Part shown: in pieces, positions 51,861 to 62,684 of the stretch
Layout of the letters: every line of letters starts with the position of its first letter
Numbering within the stretch: the stretch's first letter is position 1
NCBI GenBank assembly: GCA_033816765.1
Contig: CM066291.1
Location: 4,588,001 to 4,652,000, forward strand
Source of the DNA: Nothopassalora personata
Lineage: Eukaryota; Ascomycota; Dothideomycetes; Mycosphaerellales; Mycosphaerellaceae
DNA length: 64,000 nucleotides
Reading direction: 5' to 3'
The notes under the pieces: model-generated
Told to the model about the DNA's origin: nothing
Databases searched by the model: none
The model's input: the letters and a program-made list of their open reading frames with translations, nothing else
Position numbers and translations under genes: made by a program

Positions 51861-53483
51861 TCAGTTCCAAGCACCGCGTCGTGCATCCTTGCGCCTGAGA
51901 CGACGTACGTTATCAGCATGGTTTTGCCAGTTCTGACCATGCTCGAGCACGATACGATGCTCAGTCTCCACTGCGCCCATATAGGTCGCGCTCTTCTTCG
52001 CCATGGCGCGCATGGAGCCGGGTACGTAACCAGACGGAGGAGCCATCTGCCTTGGACGCTTGGCTGGCAGTAGATGCTCGGAGTCGTTGGAGCGCTGGCG
52101 CTGGTTGGATGCGCTCGCGTTGCTCTTTGGGTTGACGATAACACCAGGAGCATCCTCGGACTCGAACTCTGCGTCTTCGTCGGAGTCGGAGTCACAGCCA
52201 GTCAGGTCGATGGTCTGCTTAGCTGCAATAACGTTGGCTTGCGCAGCTGCAGCGGCGTCGACGCGGTCGAAGTGCATCCTCAGGTGGATTTCGATCTCCG
52301 ACCATGACCTGATGGTAGACTGACTTGGGATGGGAAGGCGCTTCATCCACTCTCTGAACTCATTGACCTTGTGGTGCTTCCTGAGAGTACCGTTGCGCAG
52401 TTGTTCGCGAACGGTTGCCACCTCGAGTGCACGGGCGGTGGGCCTGGCTCGCTTTGGTGCTGGAGCCTCAGTCTCGACAGAGCTGGCTGAGTTGCTCGAC
52501 GATGAGGCGACTGAGTCGCGACGCTTGCGCTTCTGACCTGTGGATTGGTCTTCAGTGCTGCGAAGCGCCTTCTCCGCCAGCTTGGCGTTGACCTCTGCGA
52601 GCTGCGCTTCGAGGAGCCTGATGCGCGCCCAAACCCGGGCACTTGCCTCCTCGGGAGTGTCTTCGGGCTCTGGGTTGCTGCAAGAGAACTTCGGTAGAGC
52701 AAGCTGGCCAGGCGACGAGGTGGTGCTGCTCTGGCTGCTTGCTTGCTCAAGCTTCTTCGAAGATTCTTGAGCGGCCGGACCAGCAGCGACGAAGTCGCCG
52801 GCGACAGGAGCTGATTTCTCCGCGTCGTCATTGACTTCATCGACGGAGGCTCGTGGCGATCCATCGACGTTGACTTCCTCTCCCTCTCCGAAGAGACTGT
52901 CGAGGTCGTCGTCGTCGCTGTGGGGTGACTCAGTGACATAGTCACTGTCTGGTCCAGCGCAGGCATCGTTGTCTGACTCCTCAAAGAGGTAGTCAAGATC
53001 ATCATCCACTGCAACGTCCTCATCAGCTGCATAAATGGCATCGGATTGCTCCGTAACCTCTTCCGCGTCCTTCATTGCCACGTCCTCCTCCTTCTTCTTC
53101 TCCTCCACCACATCCTCCTTCTCCACCACCCTCACATCCTCCTTCTCCCCCACCCTCACATCCTCCTTCTCCACCACTCTCACATCCTCCTTCTCCACCA
53201 CTCTCACATCCTCGTACTTCTCCTTCGCCCAGAGTTCCCTCTTCAATTGCTCCACCCTCGCTATTCTACGTCTCTCTGTCTCAACTACTCTAGTTCTATA
53301 CAACTCAAGCCGCTCAAAATACTTTGGATTCCCAGTCTTGCAAAACCTCTCCGATGACCAAACCCATTTCTCATAGTGCCTCCGCAACTGCTCCAACTCT
53401 GCCAACTTCTCATCACCGGCCACGAGACGTTGCTAACGGTCAAGTGGGGGCAACGGAGTGCTGACTACCGCTTGGGAAGCCAT
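51861..53483 (-). CDS. Coiled-coil, acidic, nuclear-type hypothetical protein with EDVRVVEK repeats
   Basis: The long frame 53432-51861 lacks a good ATG. An upstream exon 53483-53469 (MASQA) joined over a 36 nt intron (GTAGTC...TTGAC...CGTTAG) gives MASQAQRLVAGDEKLAEL and 528 residues. A helical N-terminus (EQLRRHYEKWVWSSERF) is followed by four or five 8-residue EDVRVVEK units. Two DDDLD(Y/S)LF motifs follow, DDDLDYLFEESDNDA and DDDLDSLFGEGEEV. A second coiled coil lies at RIRLLEAQLAEVNAKLAEKA, with a basic GQKRKRRDS signal. The region VNEFREWMKRLPIPSQSTIR may be a folded C-terminal domain. The intron is unusually short, so the first exon is tentative. No family recognised. Confidence 0.6.
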
Positions 53484-55672
53484 CTTCTAAGAAGAGTTAG
53501 TCAAAGGTAAGAGGAGGAACGACGGAATGGGATGTGAAAACTTACGAAATTCGTATTCCGCGGAGCGTAATACTTTCTTGAAGCAGGAGGGTTCGGTCTG
53601 AGGCTGCTTGATCTTGATCGTATCGTTCTGGAGACATGTCAGTACGCTGCAGTGGCAAATTCTTGGGTAAGGAGAGACTCTTACTGCTCGTCTGCAAAGT
53701 TCAAGGCTTCCTAGGCTTGTCTCGTCTTGTGCGTAGTGTGTGTATGCGTTTGGGGCTTGCAAAAGTGTGTACTCTGAATTCACGTGTGAAAGCAGTGTGG
53801 TGAGAGGAAGAGAAGTTCACAACAGAGGGGAAATTCTTTTAAAGAGCTGTGAGATGCTACGTGGAATTTTCAAAATGTCCTCAGACTGTGCTATGAGTCA
53901 CAGAGCTTGAGGACTTCTGCATGAATTGGTATGTTTGGGGTATGGAGGAAGCATTGTACTGGCTTCGTCCATATGACGGGATACCGTACAGACGTTCGCC
54001 ATGAGGCTGTATGGATGCCATGCGACAGAGGTACCGCAAGTCCCGTTTCTATTATACGGCATGCGCTTCACCGCTCCAAAAGTATATTCAGTGTGAAGCT
54101 ATTCAGATGTTGTCAGCACAAGCTTTGCGCAGCCTGATGTTTCAAAAAAGGGGTGGAAGGCTTGGCAACGCAGCGCGCTCAGACTGACAGACTTATGGAG
54201 TAACGGACATATCTGAGCAAGGGAGCAAAGTCTAGTAGTACTAGAACACCAGCGACGCGCTTCATGCTTCGAAATCGCATCTTGCGGCAAGCCGCTGCAG
54301 TGCTCTAGTCAAGCCCAACATCAAGGTCGACCGTAGACTACGGTTCCAGTTGACTGGGTCGACAATGCATGCAGAGTCTCTTTCTTGCAAGTTATCATGG
54401 CAATCGGGGGCGCGTCGCATACCTCGATCAATCCACTCCCTGCCAACGCACTGCCAGCAGCCCGTAGAGCTCGAGATGTGAATCGAGACTCGAGCGGCCA
54501 TGGACTCGGTACAAGACTGCCTCTTTACCGACAACGTAGTCGAATCGAACTTAGCCTAGGAAAACTACGTCGTGCTTACCATGCGGTTGACTCGATCCGA
54601 ACCTATGGCACCAGTCAGCATAAACTTCACAGACATCATGGACCCCCTTCCCAGATCGGAGACACAATACTTGCCCAATACCATCGCACTCCCTACAGCA
54701 CCACCACCATACCATACCATACCATACATCCCTCGATCTGCCAGCCATCTACTGCGCACCTCACCTGTGAGCCCCCCCAGAAACTTCCCAACGAATCAGA
54801 AGCTTCCGAGATCGAAACAAGCCAACGACCCACAGCGCCCGATCCCCTTAAGCTACAACTCCAATACAGATACCGCAAGAGTGGTTCCACTAGCTGGCGC
54901 GCTAGAGGCAGGCTCCGTCGCAGCCTGATCGCCGTACAACTGACTCATGCACATGATTCGAAGTTCGGTACAGGGCAGTAGCAGCGTCCAGTGTTATGGT
55001 ACCGCAAGGCGATCGCTACTGGTTGGCAAAGGCTGATGCGCTAGTGAATGGCCATCCGTGCGGCGTGATTGCGGTACGATCGAGATATGTTTTTTGGTAG
55101 AACCAAGGTTGGAACTTCATTGATGTGGTCTTGTGATGGCTGCGGGACCGAGGTCTTAATGGTCGCTGTTTCGTGGGCGGTGAGGGTCGAGCTGGTCAGG
55201 ACTAGAGGATGTGCCCGTCATGCAGGTTGGGCGCATTCACCGGTCTCGTCGCGATGGCTACTGCTCAGGTGATTCAGCTGGGGATGAAAGGTGGGGGATG
55301 ATTTACATTATGCGACTGTACTCCAATGCTATGCGTGTCAGCCTGCAGCCTGGACGACCCACGACCTTCCAGCATTTCGGGAGTCTGTAAACCTGGTCAG
55401 CAAAGATGCTCGCACGTAGGATGGACTTGAGAGAAGGAAGGAGCATGAGAAGATCTTGATCGTCTTTTGGATGGCACGTATGCCATGTCGTCTCCATTTG
55501 CCGTGAATACATCAGCTCATCTATACTGTACACTTCCAATCCAGCATACGCCATGGAACACCGACGCTATCACAATGCATGGGATCTGTCTCCTCGAGCT
55601 GAAAGGTGATCCGCAAAGTACGAAGCTCAGCGCAGGCTCATATTGATCGACCAGCATGTGGAATGGCTGGTG
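53484..55672. other. 2.2 kb intergenic region
   Basis: No supported gene. Contains an ATACC microsatellite (about 54709-54727). Frames at 54385-54981 and 55303-55554 have no recognisable features. Confidence 0.45.
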
Positions 55673-57231
55673 TTATGCTTGCTGCGCTTGTCCTTGTCGC
55701 AGCGCCAGAAGAGCTCGCACATCGGGCACATATTGCAGCGCCTCGAAGAAGGGTATGAGGTGAATCAGTTCGCGGTCCGTGGGATCGCTGATCCAGCCTT
55801 CTATGGGTATCGCATTATCTGTACCCGTTGTGAGCTGGTGAACATACGTCGCTGATACCGCACAGACTTACCTTCGTGAAAGATGTAGCTCATTGGTGAA
55901 TTATCCAAGATCATGACCTTGCTCAAATCCGGCTCCACCTGCGCCAGATCTTTGATGTACGCACCGTTCCTGAAGGTGCAATGTTGCCTGTAGTATCGCC
56001 CCGAGAAGTACTTCGTTTCACGCTCCAACCAGTCGATTACCGGGTCTGCGTACTCTTGCACAGAGGCGGTGAAGACGATCAGGTTGTACCATTTGCGTAC
56101 CTTGCGCAAGAACTCGTGGCATCCGGGTCTTTCGTGCACGTAGTATAGTATAGGCACCCTGGGTCCAATCTGTACGCCGGAGCTCGAGACTTGCCCCATG
56201 AGTCGAACCTCAACCATGTGTCCAGTTGACATGCGCCCTCCCTTGGCCATGCTATGAATAAGCGTCTCGTCAAGATCGATTATGAGTGTCTTCTTGGGCG
56301 TGTCCGGCGAGTAAGCGAGGGTATATGAAGGTTGCCGTCTCGGGACAAGAGGTCGTGGAGTGGCAGGGGCGCGTGGGTATCGGGTCATCTTTAGCGAGTT
56401 GGAAGGGGAGGAAGGTGATTTCAGCGTATTCGCGACATCTGCCGGCACTTCAGAATTGGCCGCTCGTTTCGCCTTGGAAGCCTTGCGTTTCCGCAGCGCT
56501 TCGTCTTGTGGCTCCTTCATGCGGATGCTCCTCCTCTGCTCGCCGGGAGCCTGGTGTTGTGCGCCGGTCTTGGATCGCGTGCGCCGTGCTGGACTGTCGG
56601 GTGCACGCTCGTCGTCTGATGCGGAGGATCCCGCCGTCGCAGACGATGCAATGCTGTCCACTGATGGAGATCGCCTGGAAACACCTCTCTTGTGCCGCCT
56701 CGACTGCTCTTCCTCGGAGGAGTCCTGCGCTCCACCCAACCCGACGGCCTGCGCTGCCGATCGCTGTTTCCGCCGCGTCATCATGTTCTTGAACTTCCTC
56801 AATGGCAGTATCGCTGAGAAGTGTCCCTGCTCGTCGTAGAAGCAGGCGATTACGTATCGTCCGGGTGCTGTGATGGACGAGAAGACGACGTGTACGCTGT
56901 GAAAGACTGCGGCCGCTATCCGTCGAGGGACTTCCCACCCGCGACCAGCCTCTTCTCCTGCAGCGCCAGAGTCACCGGAGCTCAACAAAGGCGTCTTCTC
57001 GCTGACGTATTCGGCCTGGCTTTGTTCGTCCTCATGCGCCGCTTGCTTTACATCATCGTCCACGCTCTGGCTCAGCTTCTCGTTCAGCGACGCAAAGTCC
57101 AAGGTCGGTGTTTCATTGTTGCCATTGCTCGATAGCGTCCCCAGCCCGGCGGATGAAGCTGTTCGCGATCGCGGTGGAGTGGCAGGAGGGGTGGTGGTGG
57201 TGAACCTTTTGACGACGGAGAGGCTGTTCAT
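55673..57231 (-). CDS. nem1: Nem1-like HAD phosphatase (Nem1-Spo7 catalytic subunit)
   Basis: Exons 57231-55872 and 55818-55673; 501 residues. The 53 nt intron has GTAAGT...GTACAG, and the join restores YIFHE-DNAIPIEGWISDP. The DxDxT catalytic motif is DLDETL at about residues 319-324, in KKTLIIDLDETLIHS. The NIF/SCP domain continues with YYVHERPGCHEFL, NLIVFTASVQEYADPVIDWL and MILDNSPMSYIFH. It ends ALLALRQGQAQQA. The N-terminus has a membrane-associating hydrophobic segment (RIAAAVFHSVHVVFSSI), as in Nem1. With Spo7, Nem1 dephosphorylates the lipin Pah1 at the ER/nuclear envelope, steering phosphatidate to triacylglycerol. The family fit is strong. Confidence 0.9.
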
Positions 57232-57713
57232 TGCATGGATTGACCATTAGCAGCCCATTGGAGCGTCGGAAGAGCGAGTGACGTGGGATATGAAGGGAAA
57301 AGAGGTGCGCAAGATGCTGCAGCCTTCCAGAGGAACGGATGTGTTGCTGCGCTGGCGGAGAAATGGCACTGGCAGTCGGGCTCGGATTGAGTCCCCAAGC
57401 GGTGTTATCTATCACTGTAGTAGCTGCATCCCCTCATGCGCTGCAATCGAAGTGAAGACGAGGATGTTCTGGAGAAGGTCATGTGAAGATGCTAGTTCTA
57501 AGTAGGAGAACTAAGATGGCTGGCTGCTGGCCTGATGACATGGCCCCACACAGCATCCGCAGCAGCTGAGTCACCAATTGGCGAGTGTAGAACTATTCTA
57601 CTGTACTTACAATATAACTTTTATGCCGCTCACCACAGAGCAGAGACACCATCACACCCACCACCACCACCACCCCCACCCCCACCCCTACCCCTATCCC
57701 TACCCCCCAAAAC
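57232..57713. promoter_or_regulatory. Divergent promoter region of nem1 and the eIF2B-beta gene
   Basis: 480 bp between divergent genes. Directly upstream of the eIF2B-beta start lies a pure C/A/T tract (57658-57712) of CACCAC, CCCCA and CCCCTA units, a pyrimidine-rich leader typical of strongly expressed fungal genes. Confidence 0.55.
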
Positions 57714-59180
57714 ATGCCCGCGCCAGCAGTAGGAACAAGACCGTCCCTAACGACTTTCCTCCATTCTCTCAAGCATAGCGACAATGTCGAGAGCTCAATT
57801 GCGCTGCTAGTCTCGCTACTCAAGTTCCGCCAGATCGCACATTCTCGTCCGTGTGCCATCGCGACCACGAGGCTCTTACTTCAAGTGGTGGCGGAGCGGC
57901 GATGGTCCAGCTCCAAGCATCTCGAGCGGCGCATACGAGAGGTGGGCGAACGCCTCCAAGCTGCACAACCTCGAGCAATGGCAGTCGGCAATATTGTTCG
58001 CAGAGTCCTCGGCATTGTGCATGAAGTTGCCGAGGACGATCAGGACCAGGACCCATCGAGCATCACCGACAGCCAGCATTTCCCAAATCCCGCCGTGAAC
58101 ACAGGAGAATCTGCACATCGCCCCAAGCTGCCGACCAACATATCTGCCTTCAGTCCACTGAATCAGGGAGCAGCTCTACCGCACACAACCCAGACACCGG
58201 CGACAAGTGCCACATCTTCGCCTGCCATCAACGGCACTACAGACAGTCCGCCCAGACGACCAGGATTGACCGCTGCACCGAGCTCGTATGCAGGCCAAGG
58301 ACCACATGGGTCTCTGTTCGGTATCCTGACCCAGCCACAACCTCTCGGATCGAGAGGGGGTTCGCCACTAGCATCCGGAACCGCCTCGCCAGTACCAAAG
58401 CCAGCGAAGAGTCCGGACGAGTCGAAGGAGAAACTCGACATCAAGGCTGAAGTGATCGATGGCATCAAGGATCTGCTCGAGGAACTCGACATAGTCGACA
58501 GTCAGATCTCCGAATATGCTCTCGACCATATCCACAGCAATGAGATCATCCTCACTCACACATCATCGCAGACGGTCCAAAGATTTCTGTCTGCAGCCGC
58601 ACGAAAGCGAAAGTTCACCGTCATCCACGCCGAAGCATACCCTAACAACCACGAAGAGACACATTCGACAGTCGTCAATGGCAGCCAGAAAGCTGGCGAA
58701 GACGAAGATTCCAACGAGCGCTGGAAGGCCCTCACATCAATGGGCATCAAAGTCATTGTCATTCCGGACTCAGCCGTCTTCGCACTTATGTCGCGCGTGA
58801 ACAAGGTCATCATGGCACCACACGCGGTACTTGCAAACGGCAGCCTCATAGCAGCCGCAGGTGCGAGTACCATCGCTCAGGCCGCCAAAGTTCACCAAGT
58901 TCCGGTGGTTGTCCTAAGTGGTGTCTACAAACTCAGTCCGGTATACCCCTTTGACATGACAGAACTGATCGAGTACGGCGACCCAGGCAAGGTTGGCCCG
59001 TACCAGGATGGCCCTTTCATGGACAAGGTGGATGTGGTCAATCCGCTGTTCGACTGGGTCGATGCAGATCTGGTGAACCTGTACATCACGAACTTGGGAG
59101 CTCATGCGCCTTCGTATCTCTATAGGATCGTGGCGGACCACTATCGGACGGAAGATATCGATCTGACCACGAAGGCTTGA
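57714..59180 (+). CDS. GCD7: eIF2B subunit beta (GCD7)
   Basis: 488 residues in one exon. eIF2B exchanges GDP for GTP on eIF2 and is the target of eIF2-alpha phosphorylation. The N-terminal helical part (SLTTFLHSLKHSDNVESSIA, RRVLGIVHEV) and the C-terminal Rossmann-like part (LTHTSSQTVQRFL, VIPDSAVFALMSRVNKVIMA, AHAVLANGSL-like HAVLANGSLIAAAGAS) are those of the alpha/beta/delta regulatory subunits. The end, NPLFDWVDADLVNLYITNLG then HAPSYLYRI, is diagnostic of beta rather than delta. A disordered insert between about residues 120 and 245 is rich in S, P and T. Start ATG at 57714 follows a C-rich leader. Confidence 0.88.
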   Translation: MPAPAVGTRPSLTTFLHSLKHSDNVESSIALLVSLLKFRQIAHSRPCAIATTRLLLQVVAERRWSSSKHLERRIREVGERLQAAQPRAMAVGNIVRRVLGIVHEVAEDDQDQDPSSITDSQHFPNPAVNTGESAHRPKLPTNISAFSPLNQGAALPHTTQTPATSATSSPAINGTTDSPPRRPGLTAAPSSYAGQGPHGSLFGILTQPQPLGSRGGSPLASGTASPVPKPAKSPDESKEKLDIKAEVIDGIKDLLEELDIVDSQISEYALDHIHSNEIILTHTSSQTVQRFLSAAARKRKFTVIHAEAYPNNHEETHSTVVNGSQKAGEDEDSNERWKALTSMGIKVIVIPDSAVFALMSRVNKVIMAPHAVLANGSLIAAAGASTIAQAAKVHQVPVVVLSGVYKLSPVYPFDMTELIEYGDPGKVGPYQDGPFMDKVDVVNPLFDWVDADLVNLYITNLGAHAPSYLYRIVADHYRTEDIDLTTKA

Positions 59181-59429
59181 GGGACTTTGGCGAAGGACGA
59201 GGTGTACCAGCCTGTGCGACCCAAGGAGGACTTCGGTGATTCTGACGGAGGAAAAGTTCCAACGACTTCAGCACATTTGAGCCTAGATGCCGTAGCATGT
59301 AACATCAAGGCTAAGATCACGGATTGTTACAATACCATTGCAAAGAAGAGGCCCTGCTCCCCAGTCCTCATCGGACCTAACAGCAAGATATCCTGCGACC
59401 CCACCACATTCTGCACCCTCACCAGCGAA

Positions 59430-60546
59430 TCGAGAGCCGCCAAGCTCGCCTTCGAGCAAGTACCCTTCAAGCATCCGGTCCTCGTGATGTTCTCCAGCGA
59501 TAACACCGGCGCACCCAAAGGCATAGCCGGCGGCTATAGCGGCCTGACCCTCAATGGCAAGAAGTAATTCCTCCTACATAACGGCCTCGACCCCAAAGAT
59601 GTGCATATTCACTTCAGTAACATCTACTGGACGCTCTGGAACTTCCCAATTGGCGCGCTCCTCTGTAAAACTCCTATGATCCTCTACGATGGCTCATCTT
59701 TCTACCTCACATCAAAGAGACTCCGAACCAGATCCGCACACTCTACTCCACAGGCGCAGTCCTCGCCTCAAGCCTAGCGACGTGGCTTGTTGATGCTTTC
59801 GGGTGCGAAAATTGCAGGTGGCACAGAACTCTGCGGAAACTTCTTTTCTGGGGGCCGCTGCCTCCAGTCCTACCGCCGGCGAATGCACTGTAAAGGAGAT
59901 TTGGATGGATGTCGATGTCTTCACTGCCGACGGCGAACTTGCGCCCGAGGGCGAGCGCGGTGAAAGAGTCTGCATGAAACCTTTTCCAAACTGCCACTTG
60001 ACGATTCCGAGATGAAGAGATATTTTGCGAGTCACCTGAGGGTTTCCCCCATTTGTGGACGCATGAGAATTCCGTCAGGATAAATCCAGAAGACAAAGAG
60101 GGGACTTACGTTCTTGGGGCGAAGTGATTGCGTCCTTAATCCGAGCGTCGTGCGCTTCTATCGCGGACGCTCTAGTGATTGAGAAGCAACGCCACGATTC
60201 GAAGCATGTCGATCCGACAGAGCATGTCCTTCTCTTCCTCAAATGTTCCCCTTCCGCCACCTCGCGCAGCCTTTTCCCAGAGGTGGTGGAGAAGATCCGA
60301 CAGCAGATTATCAAGGATCTCAGTAGGAGACATCTACCACGCCAATTCTTTGAGGTATAGGAGATTCCGTATTATTTTCAATGTAAAAAACTCGAGACGA
60401 TGGTGGAGAAGGTCCTCAATGGAGGGACGGAGGCGCTGAAGAAGCTGAAGATGACGGAGGAGGAGACGAGCGTGATGGGAGGGGCTGTGAGGGCTTATGA
60501 TATGGAGAAAGTTGCGAAGCAGGGTGGCGAGAGAGCGAAACTATAA
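59430..60546 (+). pseudogene. Acetoacetyl-CoA synthetase pseudogene (C-terminal half)
   Basis: Collinear fragments of an AMP-forming acetoacetyl-CoA synthetase lie in changing frames. FEQVPFKHPVLVMFSSDNTG-APKG is the AMP-binding P-loop region with SSGTTG altered. After a TAA come LHNGLDPKDVHIHFSN and YWTLWNFPIGALLCKTP, then DVDVFTADGELAPEGERGER with KPFPN, HLWTHENSVRINPEDKEGTY with VLG, EHVLLFLKC, and a remnant of the end (EIPYYFQCKKLET). Stops, frameshifts and a missing central segment exclude function. The enzyme normally activates acetoacetate for sterol/isoprenoid and lipid synthesis. Its N-terminal half is absent; the 250 bp before 59430 show no clear match. Confidence 0.75.
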
Positions 60547-60755
60547 AGACGTGACGGAAATGTTGACATGGAAGACATCTCATCCTACGTACGAAAATCG
60601 TTCCCCTACGCCGCTCCATAGCAATGGATTCATGATGCCGTGTAATTCGTCTGAGACCCGAAGCGTTGTGCCTTCTGAATTCTATCATATAAGAGCGATC
60701 TTTGTAAGACCGCGCCAACGGTTCTCGAGGCTCGAGCTGTCGATAGTGACGGCAT

Positions 60756-61364
60756 GTGACGCCAAGTGCACTTTCCGCCGACTCCGCCAACATCAACACT
60801 GATTCAGTACACTGCGAACGAGAAACGTCACGAAGGCTCGAATCATGGCTTTCCTTTCACGAAGCGAAGAACAAGACCCCACGAAAACACTGCTACCTCT
60901 TTGACATCACTGTCAAATTGCGGCTCGTGATGTACGAGACCCTTATCTCTTCCTTCAAACTGCTGCAGGACGAAAAGTGCCTATGATACGCAAGTAAGAT
61001 CACGACCAATCAACACCTCATGTCACTCCTGAACACCTGCACTCACGTTCGCGCAGAAGCGGCAAAACTGTACCATGGCCGCTTACAAAAGATCATGAGC
61101 CAGAGTCTATCAAAGACAGCAGCGGTGGTCAACGAGAAGCTGTTTTGGGAAATCAAGTCCGTCAATGGAGATTCGAGGTCGAGTATAAGTAGGAGAGGCT
61201 GGTGGAAGCGGAGCGTTGCAGTGTCACAAAAAGGTGACTTTATTGGTTCGTGGAGAGATGGTCATGGCAGGGGAGGATGTGGAAGAAACGAATGGGGTCT
61301 GAGAGCGCGGATAGCCGGGGCTGAGGTATGCTTTGGGGAAATAATATATGGTCTCAGCGATTAA
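60756..61364 (+). pseudogene. Fungal LRxxMYE/LLNTCxxxRAEA-type protein with an in-frame TGA
   Basis: One frame over 60756-61364 is broken only by TGA at 60984-60986. Upstream it reads FDITVKLRLVMYETLISSF; downstream ASKITTNQHLMSLLNTCTHV, then RAEAAKLYHGR. The sequence LPxELRxxIYE followed by LLxTCRQIRxEA-x-LYY marks a very large group of fungal F-box-like (2EXR-type) proteins of unknown function. An ATG-led start is not clear. A CGA-to-TGA transition would explain the stop. The C-terminal 60 residues are glycine/arginine-rich and unrecognised. Confidence 0.5.
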
Positions 61365-61985
61365 TGGGACGTGCGAGAAGGTAGGCGGGAAACAAGTGGC
61401 TAAGGTGGGTATCTAGTTGGCAGGGCAGAAGCTAGGTGGCCCGACTGTCGAGAGCTCCTTATTTGCATACGGCTCCATCATCTTACACTGCCGCTTGCTC
61501 AAGCAGTATGCCCTCCGTGAACGGGATCGCAAGACTTCAGAACCACATCCACGCTGGAACAGACGTCTGAAGAGATTTGCCCCGGCCTCCACCTTCCAGG
61601 CGTGACTGACTGTGTCGTTGAGGCAATGAAAAATTTCAAGCTGCGCAGGGTCTGGGTGCTAAAGCGCAGCGTGAAGTCAAGGGACTGTCCACAATCTCAC
61701 AACAGAGGGTTGACAGAGCAGCAAAGGTTCGGTATTCCACCCGTTTGCCAGACTGTCGGGAATTCAGGCTACGGTGGAGGCTATAGTGGATTGGGTGAAC
61801 CACAACAGTCTCGGATGATCGTCCTGACGAAATCATCGTTCTTCCAGGTGGTCTACGAGACCAGCATCACCGTGACTGGTGCAGCCATAGGAAGTAAAGA
61901 GGGCGAAAGGGCTCGGGCGTGTTGCGGCTAATGATACTTTTTGGCCACAGCAAAAACCTTGAAACAAACGACTTTCGTCATCGTT
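61365..61985. other. Intergenic, no certain gene
   Basis: A frame of 109 codons at 61602-61931 has a glycine/tyrosine stretch (GNSGYGGGYSGLG) but no family or start context. I do not call it a gene. Confidence 0.35.
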
Positions 61986-62684
61986 TTAAGGCACAAGTAC
62001 ATTCGTCCGGCCGCAGTAATATCCGGTCCCACTGCGGCCGCATTTACGGTCAAATTCCAGTCGTCTCCCTTGCATCGATTGCGGCGGCGATGCTTTCTGG
62101 GCTCGCCTACTCGACATCTCAACCAGTTCCCCTGCCGTCGGCGGGTCTCGAAAGGCGTTCTGGCGAAAGCTTTCACTCGATGCCCAGCAATCGGCCGTCT
62201 TGAACGTGGCGAATGGACTGTGCGGTTGATAGACCAACATGTCACGCCAGCTGCCAGTGACTTGAAGAGTTTGCGCCTTCATTGTGGCCAGCATGCAGAT
62301 GTCGCAGCCAGAATGGGTCAGTGCCAGGATGTGTTTATGCTTCTTTCGGGCCACGCTTCTGCTGAGCAGCGGGTTCAGGCGTCCGCGATGCCATAGCTGG
62401 ATGTCAGGGTTCGGCTCCAACCACAGCTTTTGCCGTAGAAGTGGCGATCCTCTGATGCTGTCCCTGAAGGTCTTATTGACACGCTGGCTGAGCAGAATCG
62501 TGCGCGTGTCATCCACCAGCCTGAGAATGGCCTCTAGCAGTCTCGTGTCGTTCAATACTTGCTGCTGAGGTGTTTGATCGTGATTAATGTGTTTTCGGTC
62601 GATATTCTGGATGGTGAGCCGCCGCCGACTTGTCTTTGTCGGGCGTGCTGGCGCCACAGTGCTACGTTTTCTGCCGAGACTCAT
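61986..62684 (-). CDS. F-box protein
   Basis: 232 residues from the ATG at 62684 (MSLGRKRSTVAPARPTKTSR). A basic N-terminus precedes an F-box (VLNDTRLLEAILRLVDDTRT, then LSQRVNKTFRDSIRGSPLL). The family's C-terminal signature is present (VTGSWRDMLVYQPHSP), and the tail is basic. It is the only one of the four F-box loci here whose frame is intact. It probably binds Skp1 to recruit a substrate to an SCF ubiquitin ligase; the substrate is unknown. No intron was needed, although relatives usually have one after the first 15 codons. Confidence 0.75.
   Translation of the reverse strand: MSLGRKRSTVAPARPTKTSRRRLTIQNIDRKHINHDQTPQQQVLNDTRLLEAILRLVDDTRTILLSQRVNKTFRDSIRGSPLLRQKLWLEPNPDIQLWHRGRLNPLLSRSVARKKHKHILALTHSGCDICMLATMKAQTLQVTGSWRDMLVYQPHSPFATFKTADCWASSESFRQNAFRDPPTAGELVEMSSRRAQKASPPQSMQGRRLEFDRKCGRSGTGYYCGRTNVLVP

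Noticed and set aside
57658..57712. Telomere-like CCCTA-rich tract upstream of eIF2B-beta
   Set aside because: Units are irregular (CACCAC, CCCCA, CCCCTA) and the setting is a leader of a housekeeping gene. It is better explained as a pyrimidine-rich promoter tract.
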